From NCBI RefSeq assembly GCF_024323335.1, contig NC_066585.1, positions 534,806,082 to 534,870,081 on the forward strand: a stretch of DNA of 64,000 bases, in the 5' to 3' direction. Shown in pieces: positions 9,412 through 19,061 of this stretch (positions are counted from its first letter, which is position 1; each line of letters begins with the position of its first letter). The notes below the pieces were generated by a model. It was given only the letters and a program-made list of their open reading frames with translations, was not told the origin of the DNA and ran no database searches. A program made the translations under genes and the position numbers. Source of the stretch: Lathyrus oleraceus (taxonomy: Eukaryota; Streptophyta; Magnoliopsida; Fabales; Fabaceae).

Positions 9412-12400
9412 TCTTCAAGAAGAGTGACTTGGATAATCTCTTCAGAAGACCAATTATTGATGACTTCACCCGGGATCCTCGGACGCACCCAGTTGTCAAT
9501 GTCACAATCACTATCCCCATCTTCTTCGTTGACTGCAGCGACTAATTTGACTTCTCCTTCAACCATGTTAACGTTGGCTCCACCATGCTGGGGCATGGGA
9601 TTGTTGACGACATTCGGAGCTGGTGCAAGGTCGATGGCCTTTGAATCTATGAGGTCCTGAACTACGTGCTTAAAAGCTTTGCAGTTCTCAATGTCATGGC
9701 CAGGTGCCCCAGAGTGGAAGCTACACCTAGCGTTGGCGTCGTAACCCACCAGAAGTCTACCAATAGGAGGAGCCAGAGTGCGCAGCTGCACAAGTTGTAG
9801 TTGTTGAAGACTAGAAAGCAACTGGGCGTACGACATTGGAAGGGTGTCGAAACGCCGGTCCATCATCCTTTGCTTCTGTTGATAAGCGGGTCTGTTACCC
9901 GGTTGTTGCTGCTGTTGATACTGAGCTGGTTGACGTTGTGATTGTTGTTGTTGTAGTGGTGCTGCAGCTGGAATGGTCACAGCCGCAACATCCTTTGCCT
10001 CCATCTCGACGTATCCGAAGGCCTGCACACTACTGACAATATACTCTTCTTCTCCACACACAGTGACAATCTTACCCTCTATTGGATACTTCAGCTTTTG
10101 ATGGAGAGATGAGGCTACGACACTTGCCCCATGAATCCAAGGGCGTCCCAGCAAGCATGAATAGGCAGGACGGATGTTCATCACGTGAAAGGTAGTGTTG
10201 AAGACTTGAGGTCCTATCTTGATAGGGAGAACCACTTCACCATGGACCACACTTTTTGCACCGTCGTACGCACGCACCACAGTATCACTAGGTTTCAATT
10301 CGATGCTCTTACAGTCAAGCTTGTCGGGTACAACTTTCGGTAGCACATTCAAAGAAGAGCCATTATCGATCAACACATGAGCTAAGGTGATCCCCTTACA
10401 TTCAATGGAGATGTGCAGAGCCTTGTTATGATTCTTTCCTGCTGGTGTCAGATCAGCATCGGAAAAGCCTAGGCCATTGTCAGCAGTCAGGTTAGCAACA
10501 TAGTTTTCAAACTGATCGACAGATGTCTCCTGAGGTACATGAGCGGTCTTCAAGAATTTGATCAATGCATTGGCATGAGATTCAGAAGATAACAACAAGG
10601 ATAACATCGAAATTTTAGACGGAGTATGCCCCAGCTGTTCTACCACATCAAAATCACTCTTACGGATGATTTTCAGCATTTCCTCCACTTCCTGCTTGGC
10701 AACATCTTCAGTAGTAACTTCGACCGGTGTCTTCGATTGAGAAGGGTTGGTTACTGGTTCCTTTCCTCGAGTTTCAGGGGCGGGAGGTGAGATTTCTGGA
10801 GAGAAGATCCTTCCACTTCGAGTAACTTTACTAGTCCCAACAATGTCATTAGGATTAGCAGAATTACCAACTTGCTTTACGCCATGGATATAAACATCAC
10901 CTCCATAATTCCACGGAATGGCTTTGCTGGAGGAATATGGAACTGGGCCAGGTGCAGTAATGACCAGGGGAGCTGCCTTGGGCTCAGCAGTAATCTTCAC
11001 AGGTACTCTGGTAGCGGTAATCTTCACTGGAACTTTGGACCTAGCAATCACAGATATTTCTTCAATAGGGTCTTCCACCTTAGGAACTTTTTCGAAGAGA
11101 ATTGTATGATCGTCCATCAGCCGTTGAATACCATTCCTCAATTTCAGGCAATCATTGGGTCGGAGTATACAGAGACCGCAGCTTTCAGCACAACCTGGAA
11201 ATAAACCAGCTTGCAACAACTTCTTCTTGACGGCCAGGAGAGGAGATGCTAAGTCAGCCACATTAGAAATGTGAGAATTGTCATCCACAGCATTAACAGC
11301 CTTGTCATGATTAGGCATAGGTGCAGTGACGACATTAGGAGTCTCCGGCGGCTCAAATTCAATTTCCCCAGCGTCGATCATATCCTGAATTTTATTCTTC
11401 AACAACCAACAATCGTTTGTATCATGCCCGGGGCTATCGGAGTGATATGCACACCTGGCATTGGGATTATAACGAGGAGAAGTAGTGTTGACATTTGCAG
11501 GAGGACCTCTGAGAGTGACTAAATTCGCCTTCAGCATACCCTGTAGTGCTTGTGCTAAAGTCATATTGATCTTGGTAAACTGCCTTCTCGGCCTGTCCTG
11601 TCTGTGCTGGAAGTTTTGAGCTGGCGGGGCTGCAATCGTAACTGCTCCAACGGCATGATCACTATTCTTCTTATTATGACTCCTTTGACCGTACACCGCA
11701 TTTGATTCATTTTTCCCTTGATAGGACTTTTTGTTGCTTGCAGAGGTAGTAGCCTGTATCTTTCCACTTCGAATGCCGCTTTCAACACGTTCACTTGTCA
11801 ATATAAGCTCAGTGAAACCCGATGAAGAACTTCCCAGTAGATGGCTGTAGAATGGACCAGTCAGTGTGCCCATGAACATGTCCACTAATTCTCGATCAGT
11901 CATAGGGGGTTTGACTCTGCCAGCCAAATCTCTCCATTTTTGAGCATATTCTTTGAAGCTTTCTTTAGATCCCATAGTCATATTCTGCAACTGTAGCCGA
12001 GTAGGCGCTAATTCAGAATTATACTGGTAATGCTTGTAGAATGCCGTCGCTAAATCGGTCCAGGTGTGGATGTTAGAGCTCTCGAGCTGATAATACCACT
12101 CCAATTGTGTGCCAGACAGGCTCTCTTGGAAGAAATGGATCCAAAGCTTCCTGTCAGTGGTATACGGCTGAATCTTTCTCACATAAGCTCTCAGATGCAT
12201 CTGAGGACAAGACGCACCATCGTACTTAGTGAAAGTGGGGATCTTGAATTTGCGGGGGATGACCACGTCGGAAACCAGACCCAAGCTTTCAAAATCTAGA
12301 CTGGGCGCCTTCTGGCTTTCCATAGCTAACATACGTTCTTCTAGCAACTTGTACTTGCCATCTTTTGGAGAGTACTGTTCATTCTCGTAATCTTCATCGT

Positions 12401-12668
12401 CGTCCTCAGGGTTGAAGAGATCAACATCCTCCTCTCCTGAATCATTTTCTGTCTCCTCTTCTTGCTCTTTTGGAAGTCTAATCTTGACTCCTGCAGCCTG
12501 TCCTTTACGCCTCCTTCCCGGGTTAATGTAACTCACAGGTTTCGGGTCTTTCTTCTTCTCGAGCAAGAGAGCCTTCAGTTCTTCCTGCCCCTTGGATAAG
12601 CTCAGCATCATCTCCTGGAATTGAGCATTCTGAGCCTGGAGATCTTTGACAGTTTGTTCGAGGTCCAT
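9408..12668 (-). CDS. gag-pro: Chimeric Gag-protease: family B N-terminus fused to family A Gag C-terminus
   Basis: A 1086-codon open frame. Residues 1-889 are nearly identical to the family B Gag-Pro at 22765-25803: N-terminal coiled-coil-like part, capsid region about 150-265, knuckle CAYHSDSPGHDTNDC at 406-420, and protease with IDNGSS near 767 and LLGRPW near 839. From about residue 894 it becomes family A Gag (AAVTIPAAAPLQQQQ, knuckle CSFHSGAPGHDIENC at 982-996). The junction at 9992-10000 keeps frame, giving two knuckles on either side of a protease. Upstream lies B ORF1 and a B LTR; downstream, A pol. It probably arose by deletion after the B insertion. Whether it is translated is unknown. 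Confidence 0.9.
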   Translation of the reverse strand: MDLEQTVKDLQAQNAQFQEMMLSLSKGQEELKALLLEKKKDPKPVSYINPGRRRKGQAAGVKIRLPKEQEEETENDSGEEDVDLFNPEDDDEDYENEQYSPKDGKYKLLEERMLAMESQKAPSLDFESLGLVSDVVIPRKFKIPTFTKYDGASCPQMHLRAYVRKIQPYTTDRKLWIHFFQESLSGTQLEWYYQLESSNIHTWTDLATAFYKHYQYNSELAPTRLQLQNMTMGSKESFKEYAQKWRDLAGRVKPPMTDRELVDMFMGTLTGPFYSHLLGSSSSGFTELILTSERVESGIRSGKIQATTSASNKKSYQGKNESNAVYGQRSHNKKNSDHAVGAVTIAAPPAQNFQHRQDRPRRQFTKINMTLAQALQGMLKANLVTLRGPPANVNTTSPRYNPNARCAYHSDSPGHDTNDCWLLKNKIQDMIDAGEIEFEPPETPNVVTAPMPNHDKAVNAVDDNSHISNVADLASPLLAVKKKLLQAGLFPGCAESCGLCILRPNDCLKLRNGIQRLMDDHTILFEKVPKVEDPIEEISVIARSKVPVKITATRVPVKITAEPKAAPLVITAPGPVPYSSSKAIPWNYGGDVYIHGVKQVGNSANPNDIVGTSKVTRSGRIFSPEISPPAPETRGKEPVTNPSQSKTPVEVTTEDVAKQEVEEMLKIIRKSDFDVVEQLGHTPSKISMLSLLLSSESHANALIKFLKTAHVPQETSVDQFENYVANLTADNGLGFSDADLTPAGKNHNKALHISIECKGITLAHVLIDNGSSLNVLPKVVPDKLDCKSIELKPSDTVVRAYDGAKSVVHGEVVLPIKIGPQVFNTTFHVMNIRPAYSCLLGRPWIHGASVVASSLHQKLKYPIEGKIVTVCGEEEYIVSSVQAFGYVEMEAKDVAAVTIPAAAPLQQQQSQRQPAQYQQQQQPGNRPAYQQKQRMMDRRFDTLPMSYAQLLSSLQQLQLVQLRTLAPPIGRLLVGYDANARCSFHSGAPGHDIENCKAFKHVVQDLIDSKAIDLAPAPNVVNNPMPQHGGANVNMVEGEVKLVAAVNEEDGDSDCDIDNWVRPRIPGEVINNWSSEEIIQVTLLEE
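9992..10000 (-). other. Recombination junction A/B with short filler
   Basis: Family A Gag sequence matches A0 up to 9991, then 9 bases CCTTTGCCT match neither parent cleanly, then family B resumes at 10001 (compare 23135 on). With the right edge at 30131/30132, 104 bp of A gag (36690-36793 in A0) are missing. This fits a deletion repaired by end joining. Confidence 0.75.
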
Positions 12669-12844
12669 TTTTCTGTTCAGAGGGAAGACCGTAAGAACAT
12701 TGATCTTTTAGAATACCTGTTATGCAATGTTATGTTATGCTATGCAATGTATGAAATGTTTTCAAGGACTTTTGGAATTTAACTTTGCGTAAACCACCAA
12801 AAAGAGAGGAACTTTTTATTAATAATTTCTTTAATCATTGTTCA

Positions 12845-14207
12845 TTACAAGAAATAATAATAAAAATACAATGAAAGCTCAAGTCTCCCAGGGACGGCTT
12901 CTTTTGGGCGAAGATATGCATTGAGTCTTCGTTCCTCATTAAGCTGGCTGGTAAGTTCTAACACTTTCTTCCTCTCGGCACAGAACTGGGCTTCAAAAGT
13001 ATCCCTTTCCTCTCTCAACTGGATCCAGGATCTCTTCAATTCTTCAACATCGGTAGGCATATCTGGATAAGGAATGATCTGAGGAGTACCTCCCTCAACT
13101 TCTGGTTCAACAATCAGCGGTCCGACTGCAAGATATGGCATGACAAGCTCACGAGCTCTGGCGCGTACCCATCTGAGATAAGGTTCCATAGGAATAGAAT
13201 TTTTCTGTCCTAAAGTACTTCTTTTCACCATGCCCCAGGCTCGTACAAACCTTTGACGGAGAACCTTGAGAGTCGTTGTCATAGTCAAACACAGTGCCTT
13301 GAATAATTACTTCATGTGGACCATCTCTTCGAGCATAACCAAACTGGCGTAGGGCTAAAGCTGGGTTATAAGTAATACCTCCTCTTATCCCCAGGAGTGG
13401 TACGTTAGAGAATTCTCCACAACGGTCAATGACGATAACATTTTCTTTGAGATGAGGACACCAACGGATGTCTGAATGGGAGAGCGACATTATCTTTTGA
13501 GACCATTTCAAATTTTGATCATTCTTCAGGACTGATTGAGGAAGGTGCGAAATAAACCACCTAGACAATAAAGGTATGCAGCACATGAGAGTCCCTTGCC
13601 TTTTCATAGTACGAGTGTGAAGGGAATGCAAAATGTCTCCAAGCAAGGTGGGCACAGGGTTATGAGTGAGAAATATCTTAATAGCATTCATGTCTATGAA
13701 TTGGTCGGGATTAGGAAATAGCACCAAACCATAGATTAGTAATGCTAGAACATCTTCGAAAGCATGGACGTTCATAACTTTTAGGAATTCTCAGGCCTTA
13801 TTCATCAGAAACTTGGCAAGTAGACCCTTAACTCCACTTCTTGTTCCCCAATTAGTTTCAATGTCGGATTTTGTCAAATGTAAAGCCATGGCAACTCTTC
13901 AGACTTCGGAATCTTTTTTAAACCACTGAAAGGTATTTGATCAAGAATAGGTATCCCAAGTAGCTTGGAAAATTCTTCTAATGTGGGTACCAACTGATAA
14001 TCTGGGAATGTGAAGCAATGATGTTTAGGATCAAAGAACTGGAATAGGACTCTCATCATATCTTCTTTGAAATCAGTGGTTTACCAAATTGAGGAGAGAA
14101 CCATGTTTCTTGATGAACTGAGCCTGATCGGGAAGTTCTGACACTAGATCCTTTAGTTGAGGAGAGATTGCTACAAAGTTGATCCGGATGGTCTTCCTGG
14201 AAGCCAT
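12845..14207 (-). pseudogene. Broken copy of Ogre ORF1 (family B, truncated tandem copy)
   Basis: Aligns along its length with the intact ORF1 at 26013-27341. The start codon would be at 14205-14207. Breaks: one inserted base near 13260, a CGA-to-TGA stop at 13791-13793, one deleted base near 13898, an indel near 14083, and a shorter T run near 12898. Three separate partial frames remain. ORF1's function in Ogre elements is not established. Confidence 0.88.
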
Positions 14208-14898
14208 AGCCCTGTTTCAGAGCAAAGTTAAATCCCTAAGTCCTTGAAATGGTTAGTACAATGCCATGATGTTATGATGTTATGATGTTAAGTAAACAAC
14301 AAGCACAAACAAGTCACACAACAATCATTCCTAGGTTTTAAGGCTTGCATGAGTTCCATAGGTAAGTACCCTCCCCACTGAAGTTTGGTTGGTTCAACCT
14401 GTCCTAGAATAGTAACCGGGTTCTAGAAGGATCTCAAATCATTGACCTTTCCTTAAGTCCACTTCAGTGCAACACCAAGTGGTCGACCGAAGCTTCCCTA
14501 AAGTCCAATCTCAAAGAGTGTAGTATCGAGTCTCAACCAACCTCAGTCGGAACCGAAGTCAGTTATCTCACTACTTTCTAATGGCTAGGATGAGTCAATT
14601 AGGGTTCTAAAGGTCTGGTTAATGCTTTGATGACACCACGCGGAAGCCAAATTTTTCCTCAAGTAAACATGAGGAACATCAGGACATCCAAAGTGTCACA
14701 TTAACCGTAGCCATCATTTTGACCATTCCAGTATACGCCGGATAGTCGCGATGATCTTTTGCTACTTACCTAAGGTACACTAGATCCGGGTGTAGGATCT
14801 TTTACTCAAGCGTAAAAATACCCAAGCAATCCCTTAAAAGTAAATCAGACAATTTGAATAAGTGATCTTGTTTTTAAGGTAACCTCTCTTTTTAAGGG
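14208..14898 (-). other. 5' leader of the truncated B copy
   Basis: About 690 bp of non-coding leader between ORF1 and the PBS, almost identical to 27342-28032. It contains GAGTGTAGTATCG near 14516, a string also found in the leaders of A and D. No other feature seen. Confidence 0.75.
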
Positions 14899-14916
14899 TC
14901 CCCAGCAGAGTCGCCA
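14899..14916 (-). promoter_or_regulatory. Primer binding site (tRNA-Arg type), truncated B copy
   Basis: Minus strand TGGCGACTCTGCTGGGGA, 4 nt inside the LTR edge at 14921. This matches the tRNA-Arg class of PBS reported for Ogre; the tRNA assignment is from memory. Its presence left of this LTR shows that the LTR serves as a 5' LTR here. Confidence 0.8.
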
Positions 14917-16662
14917 GTTCTGTCATACGGTGAACTGACTTTGTGTGTTTTTGCTTTGGAAAGCAAATGTCGCGGTTAGCAAGAGTCGCCACTGACTTTT
15001 CTTTTATCCAATAAGGAAAGGTGGAAAAGAACAGGAAAGACCTTAATTAGATTTTGGGTTCGGGAGGTACATTATACAAAGGGAAAGTGTTAGCACCCTT
15101 TGTATCCATGGTTATCCATGGGCTCTTAATTGCTTGATCACTTATGTTTGTCTGGAAAAAGTGGTTGTGAATTGATTAGAAAATGTTTTGAAAAGAGAAT
15201 TTAACTTTGTAATGATTCTCGTATGAATGTATACAAAGTGGTTATCTCATTTAGTTGTTTAGAAAAATATAACTCGGTAATGATTCTAGTATGAATGTAT
15301 ACCAAGTGGTGATTTTCTAGTATTTGTGAAGTGTGAAAAGTATTTTTAAATTGTGAGCAAGCAATTAAGAGTTATACCTTCCTAGGGTCTTTATGGGCAT
15401 TTCCTATCCTTATGAGGGTAAAACTGTCCTTACTATTGAGAAGTAAGTAGTCTTGTCCTTTTGGATTTAAGGGTCATCGTAGGGTCATCGATTGGTCATT
15501 GAAAGCAACGGTTGTAAGGATACCTTAGCATTCGAAGGGACTATCATCATTTAACCGTAGGCTACACCGAAGGGTCATCGAGGGACAAAATCATATATTC
15601 GAAGGCAACATCCGAGGGACTATGATTTATTTTAGAGGGACATGATGATTTAATCGAAGGGTCTTTGCTAAGTGTATCCCTACATTCGCGGGGCATGACC
15701 GTAATACCGTAAGGCAACAAAGAGAGGTCCAAGATCACATATTCAAAGGCAATATTTTACAATCAATTAGGCAATTGTAATTAATTAGGTAATTAGGTCC
15801 GCATTATAATTAATTAAGTAATTAGGATGAATCTCCACATTAAAATTAATTAGGTAATTAGGATGAATCTCCACATTAAAATTAATTAGGCAATTAGGAT
15901 GAATCTCCACATTAAAATTAAGTAATTCAGAATCCATCTCCATAAGGGTATCCCACAAATAAAGTGGAATACCTAGCCGGCCGTTTCTTCGGGAATATGT
16001 AAGCCTTTACACAATTCAGCACACGGGTTAGAACATCGAGATAAAGTACAATTGAAAATTGCACCACAAAATAAACACAACAGTCATAAGGTCAGGCCAA
16101 ATAATGCAGAATTATAATAGATCTTGATTAGATAAACATAAGGCAGAACAGAAAAGAAACAAAACAGCCACTGTCCTGTTCGCTCCTGCTTCGCCTAGCG
16201 AAGGCTTAGCGAGTGCTCGCTGCAGGCTCGCTTAGCGATGTGCTAGCGAGCGGCTACGGGTTTTGAGTTTAATGGCAGCATGATCTCCGGAACCCTGAAC
16301 TTTATGGCATTTAATTACAGGAATAGCATGGACAAACATTCAGGATATTCAGGCATACTTACATTCACATGTGAAATCAAATTACATATCCAAAAATTTA
16401 ATCATGATGCATTATGTATGTAGAGATTACCGATTGGAAGCATAAAACAGTAGTGATGCGCAAACCTGTTTGCAATTGAATTGCAATGTGGAAAGGGGCT
16501 GATCACTCTTGGTATCAGATTGAGTTGGGCGGCGGTAACTTCGGTGCGGATGAGCGGCCTTCAGGGTTTCTTTACTCGGAATTCTCTGAGTTAGTCTCCA
16601 GGGTTTCTATGCCAGGGTTTCTTTCCGTCTTCGTCTGTCCCTTTTCGTGACTGAAGTGTCGG

Positions 16663-16670
16663 TATTTATA
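16663..16670 (-). promoter_or_regulatory. TATA box of the shared B LTR
   Basis: TATAAATA on the minus strand, downstream in the sense direction of the 93-bp U3 repeats. The twin is 29797-29804. Confidence 0.55.
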
Positions 16671-16680
16671 GTGATTGAGG

Positions 16681-16867
16681 TGACCTAATGGGTTCGGAAT
16701 GAAGCCCAAAAATTCTGATATATCGCAAGCTTCGCTAGGCGAAGGATTTGCTCGCCTAGCGAGCAGGCCATTTGTGACCTAATGGGCTCAGACTGAAGCC
16801 CAACAATTCTGGTATTCGCAAGCTTCGCTAGGCGAAGGATTTGCTCGCCTAGCGAGCAGGCCATTTT
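16681..16867 (-). repeat. 93-bp direct duplication with palindromes in B U3
   Basis: Two units starting TGACCTAATGGG at 16681 and 16775. Each contains TTCGCTAGGCGAA and GCTCGCCTAGCGAGC, which are near-perfect palindromes. They sit just upstream of the TATA box in the sense direction. Related CGCTAGGCGA-type strings also occur at 16189-16257. The same pair is at 29815-30001. Confidence 0.75.
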
Positions 16868-16997
16868 GGGTCATTTTCTGGATTGGGCCCCTTGTGAGCT
16901 GGGCCTTTGTTTCTTTAAGGTAAACCCCTTGAAAAATGAGCTGGAGTGCTTCGGAAAATGTTTTGCAAGATTAATGGGCAAATTTTGGGGTATGACA

Positions 16998-17009
16998 TCT
17001 GCCCCTGTT
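16998..17009 (-). promoter_or_regulatory. Polypurine tract of B
   Basis: Minus strand AACAGGGGCAGA next to the 3' LTR, with the AGGGGCA core shared with A and D. Confidence 0.75.
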
Positions 17010-17325
17010 CAATATTCTTGAACCGAGAGAGTTAGAATGGTATGTACGCCATTCGTGGTCTGGAGGTGGAAGATTATTGAACACTAGAATGCCCCAAAAT
17101 TTTGCACTTGTTGATTAGTCTTGATGGAGATGGGCTTAGAGATGCCATCGGGGGAGTTTGATGACGGAAGATCAGATGGATCATATGCTGCTGGGAATAA
17201 AGGATCAGGATGGATCGTATGCTAGATCGCATCCGAGTAGCAGAATGAGTTATCCATTAGGCTGGTGACTTCGCTAGGGAGGAAAGATCAGAATGGATCG
17301 TACGCTAGATCGTATCTGAGTTGAA

Positions 17326-17790
17326 GATCCAAATGGGTTGTACGTTAGACCGTATTGGAGTTGCAGAATGAGCCGTACGTTAGGCTGTATCTGAAGAAGA
17401 AAGTAGTCGTACGCTAGACTACACCCCGGAATGTACCGTACGCTAGGCAGCATCTGAGGATTGGAGTATCCAAATGGGTCGTACGTTAGACCGTATTGGA
17501 GTTGCAGAATGAGCCGTACGTTAGGCTGTATCTGAAGCAGAAAGTAGTCGTACGCTAGACTACACCCCGGAATGTACCATACGCTAGGCAGCATCTGAGG
17601 ATTTGAGTATCCAAATGGGTCGTACGTTAGACCGTATTGGAGTTGCAGAATGAGCCGTACGTTAGGCTGTATCTGAAGAAGAAAGTAGTCGTACGCTAGA
17701 CTACACCCCGGAATGTACCGTACGCTAGGCAGTATCTGAGGATTTGAGTATCCAAATGGGTCGTACGTTAGACCGTATTGGAGTTGCTGA
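17326..17790. repeat. 141-bp higher-order tandem repeat in the B 3' UTR
   Basis: Units begin near 17326, 17467, 17608 and 17749, an exact 141-bp period. Each unit holds four degenerate submotifs of the form CGTACGYTAG spaced about 35 bp apart. This is higher-order organisation inside a retroelement 3' UTR. The minus-strand open frame 17274-17594 is a by-product. Confidence 0.85.
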
Positions 17791-18212
17791 AGGTCAGAAT
17801 GGATCGTACGTTAGATCGTATCTGAGCTGAAGGAGTCATATGTTGAGCTGAATCAGAATGAACCGTATGTTAGGCTGTATCTGATAGTATTTGTATATGT
17901 TGTATTTGCAATGAATGTCTGAGGTGGGCTTAAAGATGCCACCATTGGGAGGATATCAGAGTGCTTGTCGGAATGGGTGTTCACGTGGATTATATCTGAA
18001 AGGTGTAAATGTAATCAATAAAGATGTCTGTCTGAGTGGATCTTTATTTTGACTGTATCCGGAGGATAATTAACCTGAAAAATAAAGTTAGCTTCATGCC
18101 ATGTCATGATGCATGAGATATTTTATGCTTATGAAAATAAATGCGAACAATGTATGCATGCGTATGCTGTGAAATGATGTAATGAATGAATTATGCGTCT
18201 GAAAAGTTTTTC

Positions 18213-18229
18213 TGGCGACTCCCTGGGGA
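18213..18229 (+). other. PBS-complementary motif in the B 3' UTR
   Basis: TGGCGACTCCCTGGGGA on the plus strand, close to the primer site but on the strand opposite to it. Comparable motifs lie in A (4909-4926) and D (55802-55819). The rest of 17790-18870 is 3' UTR with no other feature I can assign. Confidence 0.5.
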
Positions 18230-18879
18230 AAATAAATCCCCATCTTCTGGTTGGAGACACTTGTATCGATGACCCTTTCTCAGCTAGGGATACTTGATCT
18301 CTGTCCGATGGTAGAAATATCCAACAGAGGCCTGGCTGGGGGTGGAAGAGATGACCAATTTGTCTAGTAATGCCAATTGCTTCTGGCTCTGCTGGGGGAT
18401 AGAATTAGCAACGGATTCATTGGAAAGCATGGTTAGACCTTCTCCTCAATCCTGAAGTCTTGTAGTAATCGCTATTTCCTTTTTATGCACGTATTTTTGA
18501 TAAACATCGATCATATTCAAATGCATATACCAATTCAATCTAAATCAATGGACGTTTACGCAAACAAAACAGAGAAAGCAAAACAAAAGCATTTTTTTTT
18601 TGGAAACAAAATTGTATTGATTTTGAAAGAGGGCCTATAAACAGGCAATTTGTGTACAAGGAGACAGAAATCCTAGTAAGAGGAAATTGTTGAGAAAACA
18701 AAGAAAAAGCTATGAAGGAAAAGTCCTATTGATTTTAATTCTGCTACTGTCATTATGTCTTCAAGCATCTCATCTCCTGCTGTCGGATAAAAGTGATTGG
18801 CTTGTTCAGTCCCTTGAACTTGAGTGGAGTTGTCTGAGAACGGGACATAGTCATACGCTTTTAATCCCTAATTTTTGCC

Positions 18880-19051
18880 TGGACCGCCTTTTCAGGTTTT
18901 CAGTCCACCAGGATACCCCTTTTTGCCCAAGCCGCCTTTTCAGGTTTTCGACTTGCCGGGTGTACATTTTTATATGTTTATCCCTAATTTTTGCTCGAAC
19001 CCTTTTGGTTCGCCGGGATGCCCTTACTTTTGCCTAGGTACGTCGACCTAG
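18880..19051 (-). other. Post-pol array of four covarying RNA hairpins, family B
   Basis: Hairpins at 18880-18907 (TGGAC/GTCCA), 18928-18955 (CAAGCCG/CGACTTG), 18996-19012 (CGAACC/GGTTCG) and 19034-19051 (CTAGGT/ACCTAG). The order and the TTTTTGCC/CGGG framing match family A, but arm sequences differ and remain complementary. The second hairpin pairs fully only as minus-strand RNA, where the odd pair is G-U. The hairpin nearest pol starts about 10 nt after the stop codon. Confidence 0.72.
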
Positions 19052-19061
19052 CGAGTCTCTT

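Larger units (their letters stand above)
14921..16997 (-). repeat. Family B LTR shared by two tandem copies
   Basis: Runs from TGTCATACGG to GGGGTATGACA, 2077 bp. A PBS and leader lie on its left and a PPT on its right. It is therefore both the 3' LTR of the complete element B and the 5' LTR of the truncated copy, the arrangement expected after recombination between LTRs of two copies. The PBS-core copy is at 14983-14991 and the R/U5 hairpin at 15106-15121. Confidence 0.92.

Noticed and set aside
10872..11204. Plus-strand 110-codon frame, repeated at 24007-24339
   Set aside because: Antisense shadow of gag-pro, duplicated because gag-pro is duplicated.
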